A DNA stretch of 64,000 bases from JAFLCL01 sp964502175 (GTDB lineage: Bacteria; Myxococcota_A; Polyangia; Polyangiales; Sandaracinaceae). The notes under the pieces were generated by a model. It worked only from the letters and a program-made list of their open reading frames with translations, had not been told where the DNA came from and ran no database searches. Of the stretch, positions 49,157 to 58,093 are shown piece by piece (the stretch's first letter is position 1; every line of letters starts with the position of its first letter). The translations under genes and the position numbers were made by a program. The stretch is taken from positions 62,001 through 126,000 of the forward strand of contig CAZCVE010000005.1 of assembly GCA_964502175.1 (NCBI GenBank), in the 5' to 3' direction.

Positions 49157-50174
49157 CACGGTTCTCCTCCCCGTCTGCGCGACGGCGTCTCACGGCTGTG
49201 AGTACTCGTGGCCCCCACTACGGGCCGTCGGAACGACTACGGGCGTCTATACTTCCGTCGATGTCGCGTTGTCAAGCGCCTATCCGTTGGTCATGGAACG
49301 AGGGCAGTCCCGTGTCCTCGAACATCTTGCGATGACGGAGATGCCAGAGGTGCGCTACCTCCTGGCGTCGGACGACACGGAGGCGCTCGCCGCGTGCATG
49401 ACGAGCTACGTACCGGAGCGCGCGGCATGCGGCGCGCCGGGTCGGGCCGTGAGCGCGATACCGTTTCATTTTCACGAGATCGTGCACGCGACGCTTCCGC
49501 AGGGTCCGGCGTTTCTCGACGAAGGCCTCGCGAACATGTTCGATTGCCGAGCTTCCGTGAGCACCGCGTCCGTTGCGCGAACCCTAACTGACGTCGAGAT
49601 GAGCACGTCTAGCGCGTTCTATTCGACCGGCAGCTACGAGGCTGCCGCTTCGTTCGTTTCGTTCCTGCTCGACGAGGGTGGTCCTGAGGCCATGCGCGAT
49701 CTTCTTGGCGATCTGAGCCTCGAATCCAGTCTCGATGAGATCGACACCGCCGCGCTTCGCCGCTACGGACGAAGCATGCGTTCGATGCGTGACGATTGGA
49801 GTGCTCGACCCGCGGAACCGGGCTACGCCCCTTGCCGCTTCGTGTTTGAATGCGGCGAGCCCGAGTATGCCGACGGCGAGCGCTTGAGCCTTGTTCGCGG
49901 CGTGGCTGATGTCGTCAGTCGGGGCGGGGTCGTGCGAACCTTTCGGGTTGAGCGCGAATCGGAACTTCGTATTCAAGTGCGGGCACGCGCCCCAAGGGTG
50001 CATGTGGGCAGTTGCGACCGGCGCGCTCACCCAGGTGACTGGCATTCCACTGGGAGTGAGGTGCGCTTTTCGACGAGTGCGGTCCCTGGCACCTACTATG
50101 TATGGGCAACAGGCGTCATCGCCGATCCGACTCAACCAGAGACGCCGGCGGAGATCTTGATCGAAGGACTCTAG
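49110..50174 (+). CDS. Secreted HExxH zinc-metallopeptidase-like protein
   Basis: A 354-residue protein with signal-like MDGWTRFVARQLSTLITVLLPVCATASHG. FHFHEIVHATLP near residue 125-136 is an HExxH zinc site, and FLDEGLANMFDC ~18 residues later supplies the third ligand Glu (gluzincin pattern). A beta-rich C-terminal domain follows (FRVERESELRIQVRA; GTYYVWATG). The chosen start overlaps the divergent FG-GAP gene by 47 bases, which is odd; a later start would cut into the signal peptide. Substrate unknown. Confidence 0.65.
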   Translation: MDGWTRFVARQLSTLITVLLPVCATASHGCEYSWPPLRAVGTTTGVYTSVDVALSSAYPLVMERGQSRVLEHLAMTEMPEVRYLLASDDTEALAACMTSYVPERAACGAPGRAVSAIPFHFHEIVHATLPQGPAFLDEGLANMFDCRASVSTASVARTLTDVEMSTSSAFYSTGSYEAAASFVSFLLDEGGPEAMRDLLGDLSLESSLDEIDTAALRRYGRSMRSMRDDWSARPAEPGYAPCRFVFECGEPEYADGERLSLVRGVADVVSRGGVVRTFRVERESELRIQVRARAPRVHVGSCDRRAHPGDWHSTGSEVRFSTSAVPGTYYVWATGVIADPTQPETPAEILIEGL

Positions 50175-50267
50175 CCGGCGTGCCGTGCGGGCACGCGATG
50201 AGTGAGTCTAGCCTCGATCTCGCGCGAACGACATCGAGGGCTGACGCTACGCCGCTCGGTCGCAGAT

Positions 50268-51332
50268 CTACGCCGCTCGGTAGCAGATCGCGTCACTCCA
50301 GTGCGTGAGCACTCGCCCCCAGCTGTCCGTCACGCGCACGTGCCACTCGAGCGTGTATCCCTCTCCAGCGAGCGCGAGGTGCCAATCGTCAAGCAGGATG
50401 GCGCCTGCGTTCACGCGCACGGGGTCGATCGCGAGCGACGCAGCCGGCGCGAAGACCGTGCAACAGTCGGCGGTGACACCAGTGAGCTGCGAACGGACCG
50501 ACGTGTGCACGTAGGTAGGCAGGAACCGTCGGTTTGCCGTACCGACCTGCACGATCAGATCCGCTCCTCTGGTCTGAACCGAGGAGATGCTCGCTCGCCC
50601 GAGCACTCGCTCGCGTTCGGAACGGAGTACTGGGACCGGCGACGCTCGTCCCCACACGACCGGTGTCTGAGGCAGACGCCGGGCCCGCAGGTCGTGCCGG
50701 ACGGCTTCGACCAGAGCGACGTCGCTCACGAACCCGTCGGCAAGATCCGCGGCGAGTGTCCGCGCGTGTGCGAGGAGGGACGCCGTGAAGTAGCTGTTTC
50801 GTGCGTTGGGGTGCGTGGACTCGTGCGCGTTCTCGTGGGCACGTGCCGATGCCACGATGCGCAATCCCGGGTTCCATCGACGAGCGGCCTCGATCCAAGA
50901 CGCGTCCGTGAGGTGCTCGATGCGTCCGAGGCCAGCGACACGTGCGGCCGCGAGTTTGGCGAATGCGCCGGCATTGCACGCGTCGATGATCACGAGCTGG
51001 CGCCGTGCGCCGGTCTCGCGGAGACGCTGAAGCAGCGTCGCGTACGGATAGAGTTCGCGACCGGCAAGCAGGATCCCCTCCGAGCGCGCGTGCCCGGCGA
51101 ACCCGAGCACGACGATGTCCGCACGCTCGGACGCCATGTCTACGAGCGCTGTATCGACCGCTTGTGTGGTCGCGTTCCACCCCACGAGGGCACGCGCGCC
51201 CTCCGCACGGAAGGGGCCGGCACCCGAACTCCACAGGGTCGAGAGATCGTGGGCATCGTTCTCAGCGAGCCGCAGACCGTTGTTCACCCCGATGAAGAGC
51301 GCGCCGATTCGAAAAGCTGTGCGATGAAGCAT
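50268..51332 (-). CDS. Caspase-family (C14) protein
   Basis: A 354-residue protein. N-terminal strand ALFIGVNNG, then His in VVLGFAGHARSEG (H81) and Cys in QLVIIDACNAGAF (C119), the standard caspase dyad. The remainder is beta-rich (CTVFAPAASLAIDPVRV; GYTLEWHVRVTDSWGRVL), perhaps a regulatory domain. It has no signal peptide. It lies 68 bases downstream of the ABC ATPase on the same strand, closing a six-gene operon. Metacaspase-like proteins in Myxococcota are common but poorly understood. Confidence 0.75.
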   Translation of the reverse strand: MLHRTAFRIGALFIGVNNGLRLAENDAHDLSTLWSSGAGPFRAEGARALVGWNATTQAVDTALVDMASERADIVVLGFAGHARSEGILLAGRELYPYATLLQRLRETGARRQLVIIDACNAGAFAKLAAARVAGLGRIEHLTDASWIEAARRWNPGLRIVASARAHENAHESTHPNARNSYFTASLLAHARTLAADLADGFVSDVALVEAVRHDLRARRLPQTPVVWGRASPVPVLRSERERVLGRASISSVQTRGADLIVQVGTANRRFLPTYVHTSVRSQLTGVTADCCTVFAPAASLAIDPVRVNAGAILLDDWHLALAGEGYTLEWHVRVTDSWGRVLTHWSDAICYRAA

Positions 51333-51400
51333 GGCTTGCAGCCTCCGTCGTTAAGTCTAGGACAAGCGGCTCGCGCGAGCACGCGCCTGCGTCGGAACCG

Positions 51401-52177
51401 TCAGCGTACGCGAGGTCGTTCTGTCGCGCTCGGTAGCTCCGAAGCCGTCGAACCAGGCCGAGCGGCGTCGTGGCTCGACCCCCTGGTGCCCCTCACGTCC
51501 GCGGCCACGCGGCCGTCCACGAGCGTGATCTGGCGTTCGCAGCTTGCTGCGAGGTGCGGGTCGTGGGTAACGATGAGGAAGGCCGTGCCGCGCTCGACGT
51601 GAATGCGCCTGATCAGGGCGAAGACTTCCGCGGAGGTCTCTGTATCGAGGTTCCCGGTTGGCTCATCCGCAAGGACGAGGGGCGGGGTGTGCACCAAGGC
51701 GCGAGCGATCGCGACTCGTTGCTGCTGGCCTCCGGAAAGCTGACTCGCGAGCGCGCCTGCTTTGTGAGCTAGGCCCACGGAGTCGAGTAGCTCGCGCGCC
51801 CGCGTCCGCGGTGAACGAGAGGTTGTGCCGGTCGCAATCGCGAGCGGGAGCATCACGTTTTCTTCCGCGGTCAGCGACGGGATGAGGTGGTGGAACTGAA
51901 ACACGAATCCGAGCGAGCTCCCTCGAAGGCGTGTGAGCTCGGCATCGTCGAGTCCGGCTACCTCCACCCCGCGCACGCGGTACGATCCCGAGGTCGGGCG
52001 GTCGAGGAGCCCGAGGATGTTCAGCAACGTGCTCTTGCCTGACCCCGACGGTCCGACAAGAGCCGCGATCTCGCCCGGGGCGAGTGCGAAATCAACGCCG
52101 TGAAGGACGTGCGCCACGACGTCGTGCGAGCGATACTCCTTCCTCACGCCGCGCAAATCGAGAATCGCCTCAGTCAT
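51401..52177 (-). CDS. LolD/MacB-type ABC transporter ATP-binding protein
   Basis: A 258-residue ATPase from the ATG of MTEAILDLRG; the frame extends upstream but that overlaps the permease gene. Walker A GPSGSGKST, signature LSGGQQQRVAIARAL, Walker B LVLADEPTGNLD and the His in THD are all present. It belongs to the LolD/FtsE/MacB-like group that works with FtsX-fold permeases. It overlaps the permease gene by eight bases. Confidence 0.9.
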   Translation of the reverse strand: MTEAILDLRGVRKEYRSHDVVAHVLHGVDFALAPGEIAALVGPSGSGKSTLLNILGLLDRPTSGSYRVRGVEVAGLDDAELTRLRGSSLGFVFQFHHLIPSLTAEENVMLPLAIATGTTSRSPRTRARELLDSVGLAHKAGALASQLSGGQQQRVAIARALVHTPPLVLADEPTGNLDTETSAEVFALIRRIHVERGTAFLIVTHDPHLAASCERQITLVDGRVAADVRGTRGSSHDAARPGSTASELPSATERPRVR

Positions 52178-53390
52178 GGCGGATCGCTGATGCGGGCTCA
52201 AGGCCTGCCGCTCTTGTCGCGGGCAATGCCGCTGCGACAATCCCGGTGACGATGGCGATGGCCGCGCTCGTGACATAGAGCGATGGCGGGAGTTCAATTG
52301 GGTACATGGGCATGCCGTCTGCGGTGCGATTCGAAACTTCTGACCAGAGGGCGAGTAGCGTTCCGAGCCAGCAGCCAAGGGTAGCCCCCGCGCTTCCCAT
52401 CACCGCTCCCTGGATGAGGAAAATGCGCAGGATGCGATGGCGTGGCATTCCCATCGCTCGAAGGATGCCGATCTGGCGAGACTTTTGAAGAACAGAGACA
52501 ACCAGGACGCTCGCGATCCCCATGGCGACAGCAAGCATGATGAACACGCGGATCATCACAGTCGCGCCGCGTTGTGACTGAATGGCGACCATGAGCTGCG
52601 CGTTCGTGCCCATCCAGCTCTCGGCCGTGAGCCCGAGGCGACTCTCGGCTCGCGCCGCGAAGGCATCCGCTGCCCAGATGTCGTCGAGACGGACGCCGAT
52701 CGTCGAGGCGCCGCCGGCCATGTCGAGGAGCGTCTGTCCGTTGCGAAGAGACACGATGACCCAGCGGGAGTTCACGTCTGCGTTGCCCATGTCGAAGACT
52801 CCGCCGACCACGAACGAATGCGTCCCATCGGCGACGCTACTCAAGCGAATACGGTCTCCCACATCCACGCCGAGATCGTCGGCGAGATCGATACCAATCA
52901 GGGCGCGGTCGCTTTCGACGTCCATCGTTCCGCGACGCATCCGGGGGGCAAGCGCGATGACCTCCGCGAACAGACCAATCTCGACGCCCAACAACGTCAC
53001 CGCGCGTGTTCCTCGACCGCGCGAGGCGAGTGCCGGTCCGACCGCTTCGGGCGAGACCCCCGTTACTCCCGGCATCGCGCCGAGTGCGCGAACGACGACC
53101 GCCCAGCTCTCGATCGAGCGTACGCGTTGTGCGGGGTGGTGGATCTCTGCGGCCGTGAGCACATCGGTGTTGGCTGCGCTCACCACGCGAGCCTGCTCGT
53201 CGGGTCGCCGAACGCTGACGTGCGGCAGCACGTCGAGCGTTTGCGAGATCATCGTGCGCTCCACGGCTGTGATGAGAGCTGTGATGAAAAACACGACGGT
53301 AATGCCGATGGTGGCACCTGCGATCAAGAGGAGCGTCTGCAAGCGACCTTCGCGCAAGAATTTGATCGCGAGGAAAAGATCAATAGGCAT
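52170..53390 (-). CDS. MacB/LolC-type FtsX-fold permease
   Basis: A 406-residue protein starting MPIDLFLAIKFLREGRLQTLLLIAGATIGITVVFF. One N-terminal membrane span, a large periplasmic domain (MacB_PCD type, ~45-270), then three spans forming the FtsX domain (IMLAVAMGIASVLVVSVLQKSRQIGILRAMG; VMGSAGATLGCWLGTLLAL; LYVTSAAIAIVTGIVAAALP). It is the membrane part of the exporter. It starts two bases after the adaptor gene's stop. Confidence 0.9.
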   Translation of the reverse strand: MPIDLFLAIKFLREGRLQTLLLIAGATIGITVVFFITALITAVERTMISQTLDVLPHVSVRRPDEQARVVSAANTDVLTAAEIHHPAQRVRSIESWAVVVRALGAMPGVTGVSPEAVGPALASRGRGTRAVTLLGVEIGLFAEVIALAPRMRRGTMDVESDRALIGIDLADDLGVDVGDRIRLSSVADGTHSFVVGGVFDMGNADVNSRWVIVSLRNGQTLLDMAGGASTIGVRLDDIWAADAFAARAESRLGLTAESWMGTNAQLMVAIQSQRGATVMIRVFIMLAVAMGIASVLVVSVLQKSRQIGILRAMGMPRHRILRIFLIQGAVMGSAGATLGCWLGTLLALWSEVSNRTADGMPMYPIELPPSLYVTSAAIAIVTGIVAAALPATRAAGLEPASAIRHD

Positions 53391-53392
53391 CG

Positions 53393-54346
53393 TCAGTCCC
53401 ACGGGTGGATCCGGGGCGGCGTGGCGCCCACCGCTTCGGGTAGCGCAATCCGCGATCCTGCGGGCACACCGGAGACGATCTCCGTATGCTCCGCCGTGCT
53501 TAGCCCGAGCTCGACATCTGCGCGCCGCGCTCGGCCACCTGCTTCGTAGACAAGAAGCCATGGGGCTGTCTCGGCGTCGCGCACCGCTTCCCGTGGCACC
53601 ACGAGAGCGTGAGGTCGCACCTCGGCGACGATGTGTACCGAGAGCGTCATCCCTGGTCGGAGGTACGACGGGGCATCTTGAATCTCCAGACGTACTTCGA
53701 CGGTGCCGCGGCTCTCATCGACTTCGGGCGAGATCCACGACACATGCGTATCGAACGGGTGATCCGGGAAGGCTTCAGCGGAGGCACGCGCAGGCGCACC
53801 GACCCGAACGAGGCCAAGCGCCCGCTCATCCGGCTCCACGGAGACTCGGTATGGGCCATCGGAGGTAACCACGAGGAGCACCTGCTGCGGACCCACGACG
53901 TCTCCGATCTCGACGAGCCGCTCCATCACGACACCGTCGGCGGGGGCGCGAATCTGATGCTGGTCGAGCCGCAGCCGAGCGGCTGCCAGCCCGGCCTCGG
54001 CTTCCGAAACGGTCGCAACGGCGCCTCGCGCTTCGCTTCCAGCGGGCCTCAGGGAGCGAAGCAGAACCGATGCGGTGTCGCGGGCAGCACTCGCACGAGC
54101 GACCGTCAACTCGGCCGACTCGAGGTCCGCCCGTGGGGCGACTCTGTCAGCGACGAGCGAAGCGGTTCGCGCGCGATTTGCCTCGGCGACGGCGAGTTCT
54201 GCCTCCGATCGTTCCAAGGTGAGCATGGCTTCAGTGAGGTCGACCGTGCGCAAGCGCGAGAGCAACGCGCGCGCATGCGCGGCGCGCGCCTCGGCTTCCG
54301 CAAGCGCAGCACGCGCCTCGCGGTCGTCGAGCTCGACTAGGATCAC
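53393..54346 (-). CDS. HlyD/MacA-like periplasmic adaptor, N-terminally short
   Basis: A 317-residue product starting at GTG (overlap GTGA). The body is a membrane-fusion protein: a long alpha-hairpin (DDREARAALAEAEARAAHARALLSRL..., LVADRVAPRADLESAELTVARASA), the second half of a lipoyl domain (IRAPADGVVMERLVEIGDVV), and beta-barrel (TLSVHIVAEVRPHALVVPREAV). It begins directly at ILVELDDREA, so the signal peptide or membrane anchor and first lipoyl half are missing. Either the gene is truncated, or the upstream coupled protein supplies export. Normally it would link the ABC permease to the outer membrane. Confidence 0.75.
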   Translation of the reverse strand: MILVELDDREARAALAEAEARAAHARALLSRLRTVDLTEAMLTLERSEAELAVAEANRARTASLVADRVAPRADLESAELTVARASAARDTASVLLRSLRPAGSEARGAVATVSEAEAGLAAARLRLDQHQIRAPADGVVMERLVEIGDVVGPQQVLLVVTSDGPYRVSVEPDERALGLVRVGAPARASAEAFPDHPFDTHVSWISPEVDESRGTVEVRLEIQDAPSYLRPGMTLSVHIVAEVRPHALVVPREAVRDAETAPWLLVYEAGGRARRADVELGLSTAEHTEIVSGVPAGSRIALPEAVGATPPRIHPWD

Positions 54347-54741
54347 ATCTCACGCAGCATGATGCGCTGCGACTCCGTGTCGAAGTCGAAGAAATACCGA
54401 TGCGTATCCGCGACGTCATAGGTGACTAGGTCATTCGGATCGAAGAAGCGGATCAGCGACCGATTGCCGTCGACGCTGATTCGGGCGCCCTCCCTAGGGC
54501 CGAGCCGCGCTCGTTCCCAGCCGCCGCGCACGCTCACGTCAAACTCGATGTCCACTGACAGCGCGTTGACGATGTAGATTCTATCCTCTGGTATTTGGGC
54601 GGGGATCCGATCTTCCGGAATACGTGTGGGAATCTGGATTTCCGCCTCGGTCTCGCCTCGCGCGGTCGCGGCGATGGCGATCGAGCCGGCCGTGAGCGCG
54701 AGAAGGGCGAGTCTACGGAAGTCATCAGTGGTGGTCTTCAT
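54343..54741 (-). CDS. Hypothetical exported 132-residue protein
   Basis: A Sec signal (MKTTTDDFRRLALLALTAGSIAIAATARG) is followed by an acidic, Pro-rich repeat-like segment (IPTRIPEDRIPAQIPEDRIY) and a beta-rich domain (VDIEFDVSVRGGWERARLGPREGARISVDG). The stop overlaps the adaptor start (GTGA), and the start overlaps the preceding gene (ATGA). It may be a periplasmic accessory of the exporter. No family recognised. Confidence 0.65.
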   Translation of the reverse strand: MKTTTDDFRRLALLALTAGSIAIAATARGETEAEIQIPTRIPEDRIPAQIPEDRIYIVNALSVDIEFDVSVRGGWERARLGPREGARISVDGNRSLIRFFDPNDLVTYDVADTHRYFFDFDTESQRIMLREM

Positions 54742-55553
54742 TCGGCGCCCTGGCTCTCGTTCTGGGGAGTCGCTGCAACCTGCGTGGGTGCCTGGGGCTG
54801 CGGTTGCACCGGCGGCTGAGTCTGTTGCTCGTCGTAAGTGGGCGGAACTTCCGCCTGGGCTGGTTGCCCAGGCGGCGATGGCTGGCTCGGGGGTTGCAGT
54901 GCTCCCTGTGCTGCAGGCTGAACCTGCCCCTGGGCTGGTTGCCCGGGTTGGACCTGCACGTGTGCTCCCTGAGGCGTCGACATGCCCTGACCTTGCGGCC
55001 CGGGCGGGCCCTGACCCTGGTCGCTTGGTGCCGTTCCGCTCTGACGTCCAAGCAGGTAGCCCGCAATGGTCCCAAATAAGCCAATAATGGGTGCCACGTC
55101 CTGTGCGCTATAGCCACCCGCCACCACGAACAGGCTACCGAGGATTACGAGGGTGACCACGAGCATTCTCGTGATGTCGATTGCGCGCGGAGAGGGGACG
55201 CTGCGAAGAACCAGGAAGCCCTCGACCAACACGACAACAACGCCGAAAAGCAGTACGTAGATTGCGAGCCCAAACTCGTCCTCACTGATTCGCGTGATCC
55301 CCCGAGGGGGATCGCGACGCTGGGGCGTGAGTGGCCGCCGCGGAAGCGGCCCGGTGCTGACTGCCCCTGGATCCTCGTCCGCAGCAGAGTTGGCTGCATC
55401 GACGTCCTCATCGTGCTCCGACGCGGAGCCTCCAGCGTCGAACTCCTGCGCATCTACTCTCGCTACGGGGATCGCTGCTAGCAGGATGGAAAGGAACGCG
55501 AGCCAACGTAGTTGTCGGCATGCGACTGTCCCGCAACGGAGCGACAGGATCAT
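54738..55553 (-). CDS. Exported/membrane protein with Pro/Gln-rich tail
   Basis: A 271-residue product. The signal peptide (LRWLAFLSILLAAIPVARVDAQ) is followed by an acidic segment, two membrane spans (~95-117, ~130-170; GLAIYVLLFGVVVVLVEGFLVL and ITRMLVVTLVILGSLFVV), and a ~100-residue Pro/Gln/Gly-rich tail. It is the first gene of the operon that ends in the caspase-like gene. Low-complexity tails of this type are typical of periplasm-spanning or interaction proteins. Function unknown. Confidence 0.65.
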   Translation of the reverse strand: MILSLRCGTVACRQLRWLAFLSILLAAIPVARVDAQEFDAGGSASEHDEDVDAANSAADEDPGAVSTGPLPRRPLTPQRRDPPRGITRISEDEFGLAIYVLLFGVVVVLVEGFLVLRSVPSPRAIDITRMLVVTLVILGSLFVVAGGYSAQDVAPIIGLFGTIAGYLLGRQSGTAPSDQGQGPPGPQGQGMSTPQGAHVQVQPGQPAQGQVQPAAQGALQPPSQPSPPGQPAQAEVPPTYDEQQTQPPVQPQPQAPTQVAATPQNESQGAE

Positions 55554-56102
55554 GGCGTCCTCGTGTCAGCAAGGTTCCGAACGTGCGACGGCCTCACCCA
55601 AAGATGGTTCAGCCGTAGATATAGGGCATGCAGCACGCGCAGAGCAGTCTCTGCCAGAGGGACGCAGTCCACAATGAGCACCCGTCCGCCGCGCATGGCA
55701 ACAGATGATGCCGCAGTCTCGACCGCGTGAGAAGTGCGTTCTTCTTGTCACCGTTCCGGGACGATCGCCGCTGACGCCGGCGGCGCAGGTGTGAGAACGG
55801 GCAGCGCCTTGGTGTTGTTTGTTACCCCCCTAGGGGGGGGTCTACCGGGCCGGACTTGCTGCCGTCATGAGCGCCGTGCCGTCGCTTGTCGCACCCTACG
55901 GTTGGCTCGTGCCTGCCCTGGCGCTGATGAGCGGCTGCTCGCCGCGCCTGGTGCGTACAGCCACAACGAAAAATGCGCTCGCGCTGGAACGTGGCTCGAC
56001 CACGTCTACGTCGTGACTCTCGCGTCGCTTGCATTCCGCCGTCATTTTGTTTGAGACTGCAGCCATCGGAGGACCGATGGACGACACAACGGAGACTGGA
56101 GC
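55554..56102. other. 549-bp gap between divergent operons with a C/G palindrome
   Basis: No gene is recognised. It holds the upstream regions of the leftward ABC operon and the rightward 464-residue gene. A short palindrome (six C, TA, eight G) lies at 55825-55840. Confidence 0.5.
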
Positions 56103-57497
56103 TTGCTGGCGCTCACACCGAGCCTCTTCCTCTTCGTGAGCGCGATCCTCGTGTTCGTCTCCGGGTACCTAGCTCGCGACGTCACAGCGCAGGTCGTCCC
56201 AATGGCAGTCGGCGCGGTCGTTTCGGCGGTCGGCGTCGCCGCCATGTTCGCTGGCAGCCATGTCCGTTGGGGCGCGGTTGCGGCGCTCATTCCGTGCCTG
56301 CTCATCACTCAGCACGCGACCACGGTCGCGAATCGGCGACCGACGCTGATGGCCAAGAAGGTCGACCGTCCTCAACAGAAGCTCGCTGGCGGAGTGCACC
56401 AGACGGTCGCCGGCGAAGCGCCGGCACTTCGACCCGCCGTCGTGCGGGCGCAGAATCGCGCCAGGGCTGAAGTGTCCCGTCGTGCTACCGACCTCTTCGG
56501 TCCGACCGCCGTGGGTTTTCACTACGGCGTGCCGGCGCTTCTGTCGGCGGTCGTTCTCTCTTTGGAGTTCGGCCTGCTGTTCGCCCCCTACCTCGCGGAC
56601 GAGACACGCCCGAACAATTGGACCAGCGCCGCCCAGTACGGCGTCGCGGGCGCGTACGTTTTCGCGCTATTGAACTTGGGACAGCGCACGCTCCGACGCG
56701 ACCTGACGGGACCGGCGTCGGCGTGGGCGGTAGTGTTGCTTGTTGTTGGGCCAGTCCTGGCCGTCGTCGTCGACGCCGTGTGGTTGGGAGACACCGCTAC
56801 AGCGACGGCAGAGCGCATCGAGGCTGAGTGGACGCGGGGCGCTGTGCTCTTCCTCGCGGGTTTGTCTCCGCGCTGGGTGCTGAGTACGCTCGAGGAGGCG
56901 GCGCGACGAATGCTACTCGTCACACGGGGGGCGGACGTGGCAGTTGCATCTCGCAACGTTCCTCTGTTCACGATCCGCGGCATCACCGCTAACATTGCTG
57001 AGCGCCTCGAGGAAGAGAGCATCGTCGATGCCCGTGGTCTGGCCATGGCTGATCCGTTGCGACTGTTTCGCAACACCAACTTCGGAAAGCGCCAGATTCT
57101 GGACTGGATCGACGAAGCCCTCTTGATCACGGCTCTGCCTGAAGGATGGCAAGGTCTCCAGCGTGTCGGTATCTCTGGCGCGGTCGACCTTGCGTACCTG
57201 ACGTCCGGCGCAGACGGCAAATGCGACATCGGTAAACTGGCCGAAAAGGCCAGCGTGGATCTGGTCGTGCTGGAATGTCTTTCCCTGCGCCTCGCTGAGG
57301 ACGCGCAGGTCGCTCTCGTCTGGTATCTCTACCAGCACGACGAGTCTCACGATGACGGGGACACACCGAGCGACAGTGGCGGTCCGTCCTCGGCAGCCGG
57401 AGAAGGGAACAGGGGTGGCGCAGACAGTAGAGACACGGGTAAAGGGCCCCCGGTGTCGGATCCGATGCCAGGCACGACCAAACGGCAACCCGAGTGA
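56103..57497 (+). CDS. Multi-span membrane protein with cytoplasmic C-terminal domain
   Basis: The 464-residue product starts at TTG 56103 after GGAG; GTG at 56139 is an alternative. Membrane spans are at ~5-23, ~32-48, ~58-70, ~140-160, ~180-195 and ~205-230. The C-terminal ~200 residues are soluble: LFTIRGITANIAERLEEESIVDARGLAMADPLRLFRNTNFGKRQILDWIDEALL resembles helix-hairpin-helix elements. A disordered acidic tail follows. No family name can be given. It converges on the astacin-type gene 23 bases away. Confidence 0.65.
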   Translation: MLALTPSLFLFVSAILVFVSGYLARDVTAQVVPMAVGAVVSAVGVAAMFAGSHVRWGAVAALIPCLLITQHATTVANRRPTLMAKKVDRPQQKLAGGVHQTVAGEAPALRPAVVRAQNRARAEVSRRATDLFGPTAVGFHYGVPALLSAVVLSLEFGLLFAPYLADETRPNNWTSAAQYGVAGAYVFALLNLGQRTLRRDLTGPASAWAVVLLVVGPVLAVVVDAVWLGDTATATAERIEAEWTRGAVLFLAGLSPRWVLSTLEEAARRMLLVTRGADVAVASRNVPLFTIRGITANIAERLEEESIVDARGLAMADPLRLFRNTNFGKRQILDWIDEALLITALPEGWQGLQRVGISGAVDLAYLTSGADGKCDIGKLAEKASVDLVVLECLSLRLAEDAQVALVWYLYQHDESHDDGDTPSDSGGPSSAAGEGNRGGADSRDTGKGPPVSDPMPGTTKRQPE

Positions 57498-57520
57498 AAG
57501 CGGCTCGTGTCGTCCGTCAG

Positions 57521-58093
57521 CTAGCCATACAGCAGTCGCAGCGACTCCACGTCGCCCGCACTCAGCTTGTCGACGACCCCTAGTACCAGACCGGTCGGAA
57601 TGGGCTTGAGTGGGACGATGGTCTTCTGTCCCGGCTTCGCAAATGCGTCAGCCGGGTAGTGCATCACCGAGGCATAGTCGTAGGGGCGATCGTCGGGCCT
57701 CTCCTCGATTGCGCTCAGCAATCGCTTTGCGCCCTCATCCAGAGCGTGTTCAAGGTGTATCGCGACGAACTCACCGCGGTTCGGTCGCGTGTGCTCGTGA
57801 CGCAGCCCGAGCGCATGCAGCACCTCATGGAGAATCTCGCCACGCTGGAGCGGTCGCACGAGTGAGACCGTTTGGTCTCCTCCTGCTCGGCCGAGCGCGG
57901 AGTGAGGTGCTCCATCGATGCGGAAGGTGATTCGGTCGTGCTCCGTGTCCCGTAGCCGGAACCGAACGCGCGAGCGCGCGCTGATCTCCGCGAGCACGTC
58001 AGCAATCAACAGGCGTTCTTCTGGCTTGAGCGCCTTCGCGATTGCATACGGCACGATTCCCGCGGGCCAAAGCATGGCATGGGCCCCCGTCAT
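57521..58093 (-). CDS. Astacin-like (M12A) zinc metallopeptidase
   Basis: A 190-residue product starting at ATG 58093, overlapping the upstream stop (TGATG). The zinc site HEVLHALGLRHEHTRPNR (~100-117) is the astacin consensus (HExxHxxGxxHExxRxDR, with N for D). ASVMHYPADAF supplies the Met-turn. No signal peptide is visible with this start, so export, if any, may depend on an internal signal or the upstream partner. The enzyme is short for the family (catalytic domain only). Confidence 0.85.
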   Translation of the reverse strand: MTGAHAMLWPAGIVPYAIAKALKPEERLLIADVLAEISARSRVRFRLRDTEHDRITFRIDGAPHSALGRAGGDQTVSLVRPLQRGEILHEVLHALGLRHEHTRPNRGEFVAIHLEHALDEGAKRLLSAIEERPDDRPYDYASVMHYPADAFAKPGQKTIVPLKPIPTGLVLGVVDKLSAGDVESLRLLYG

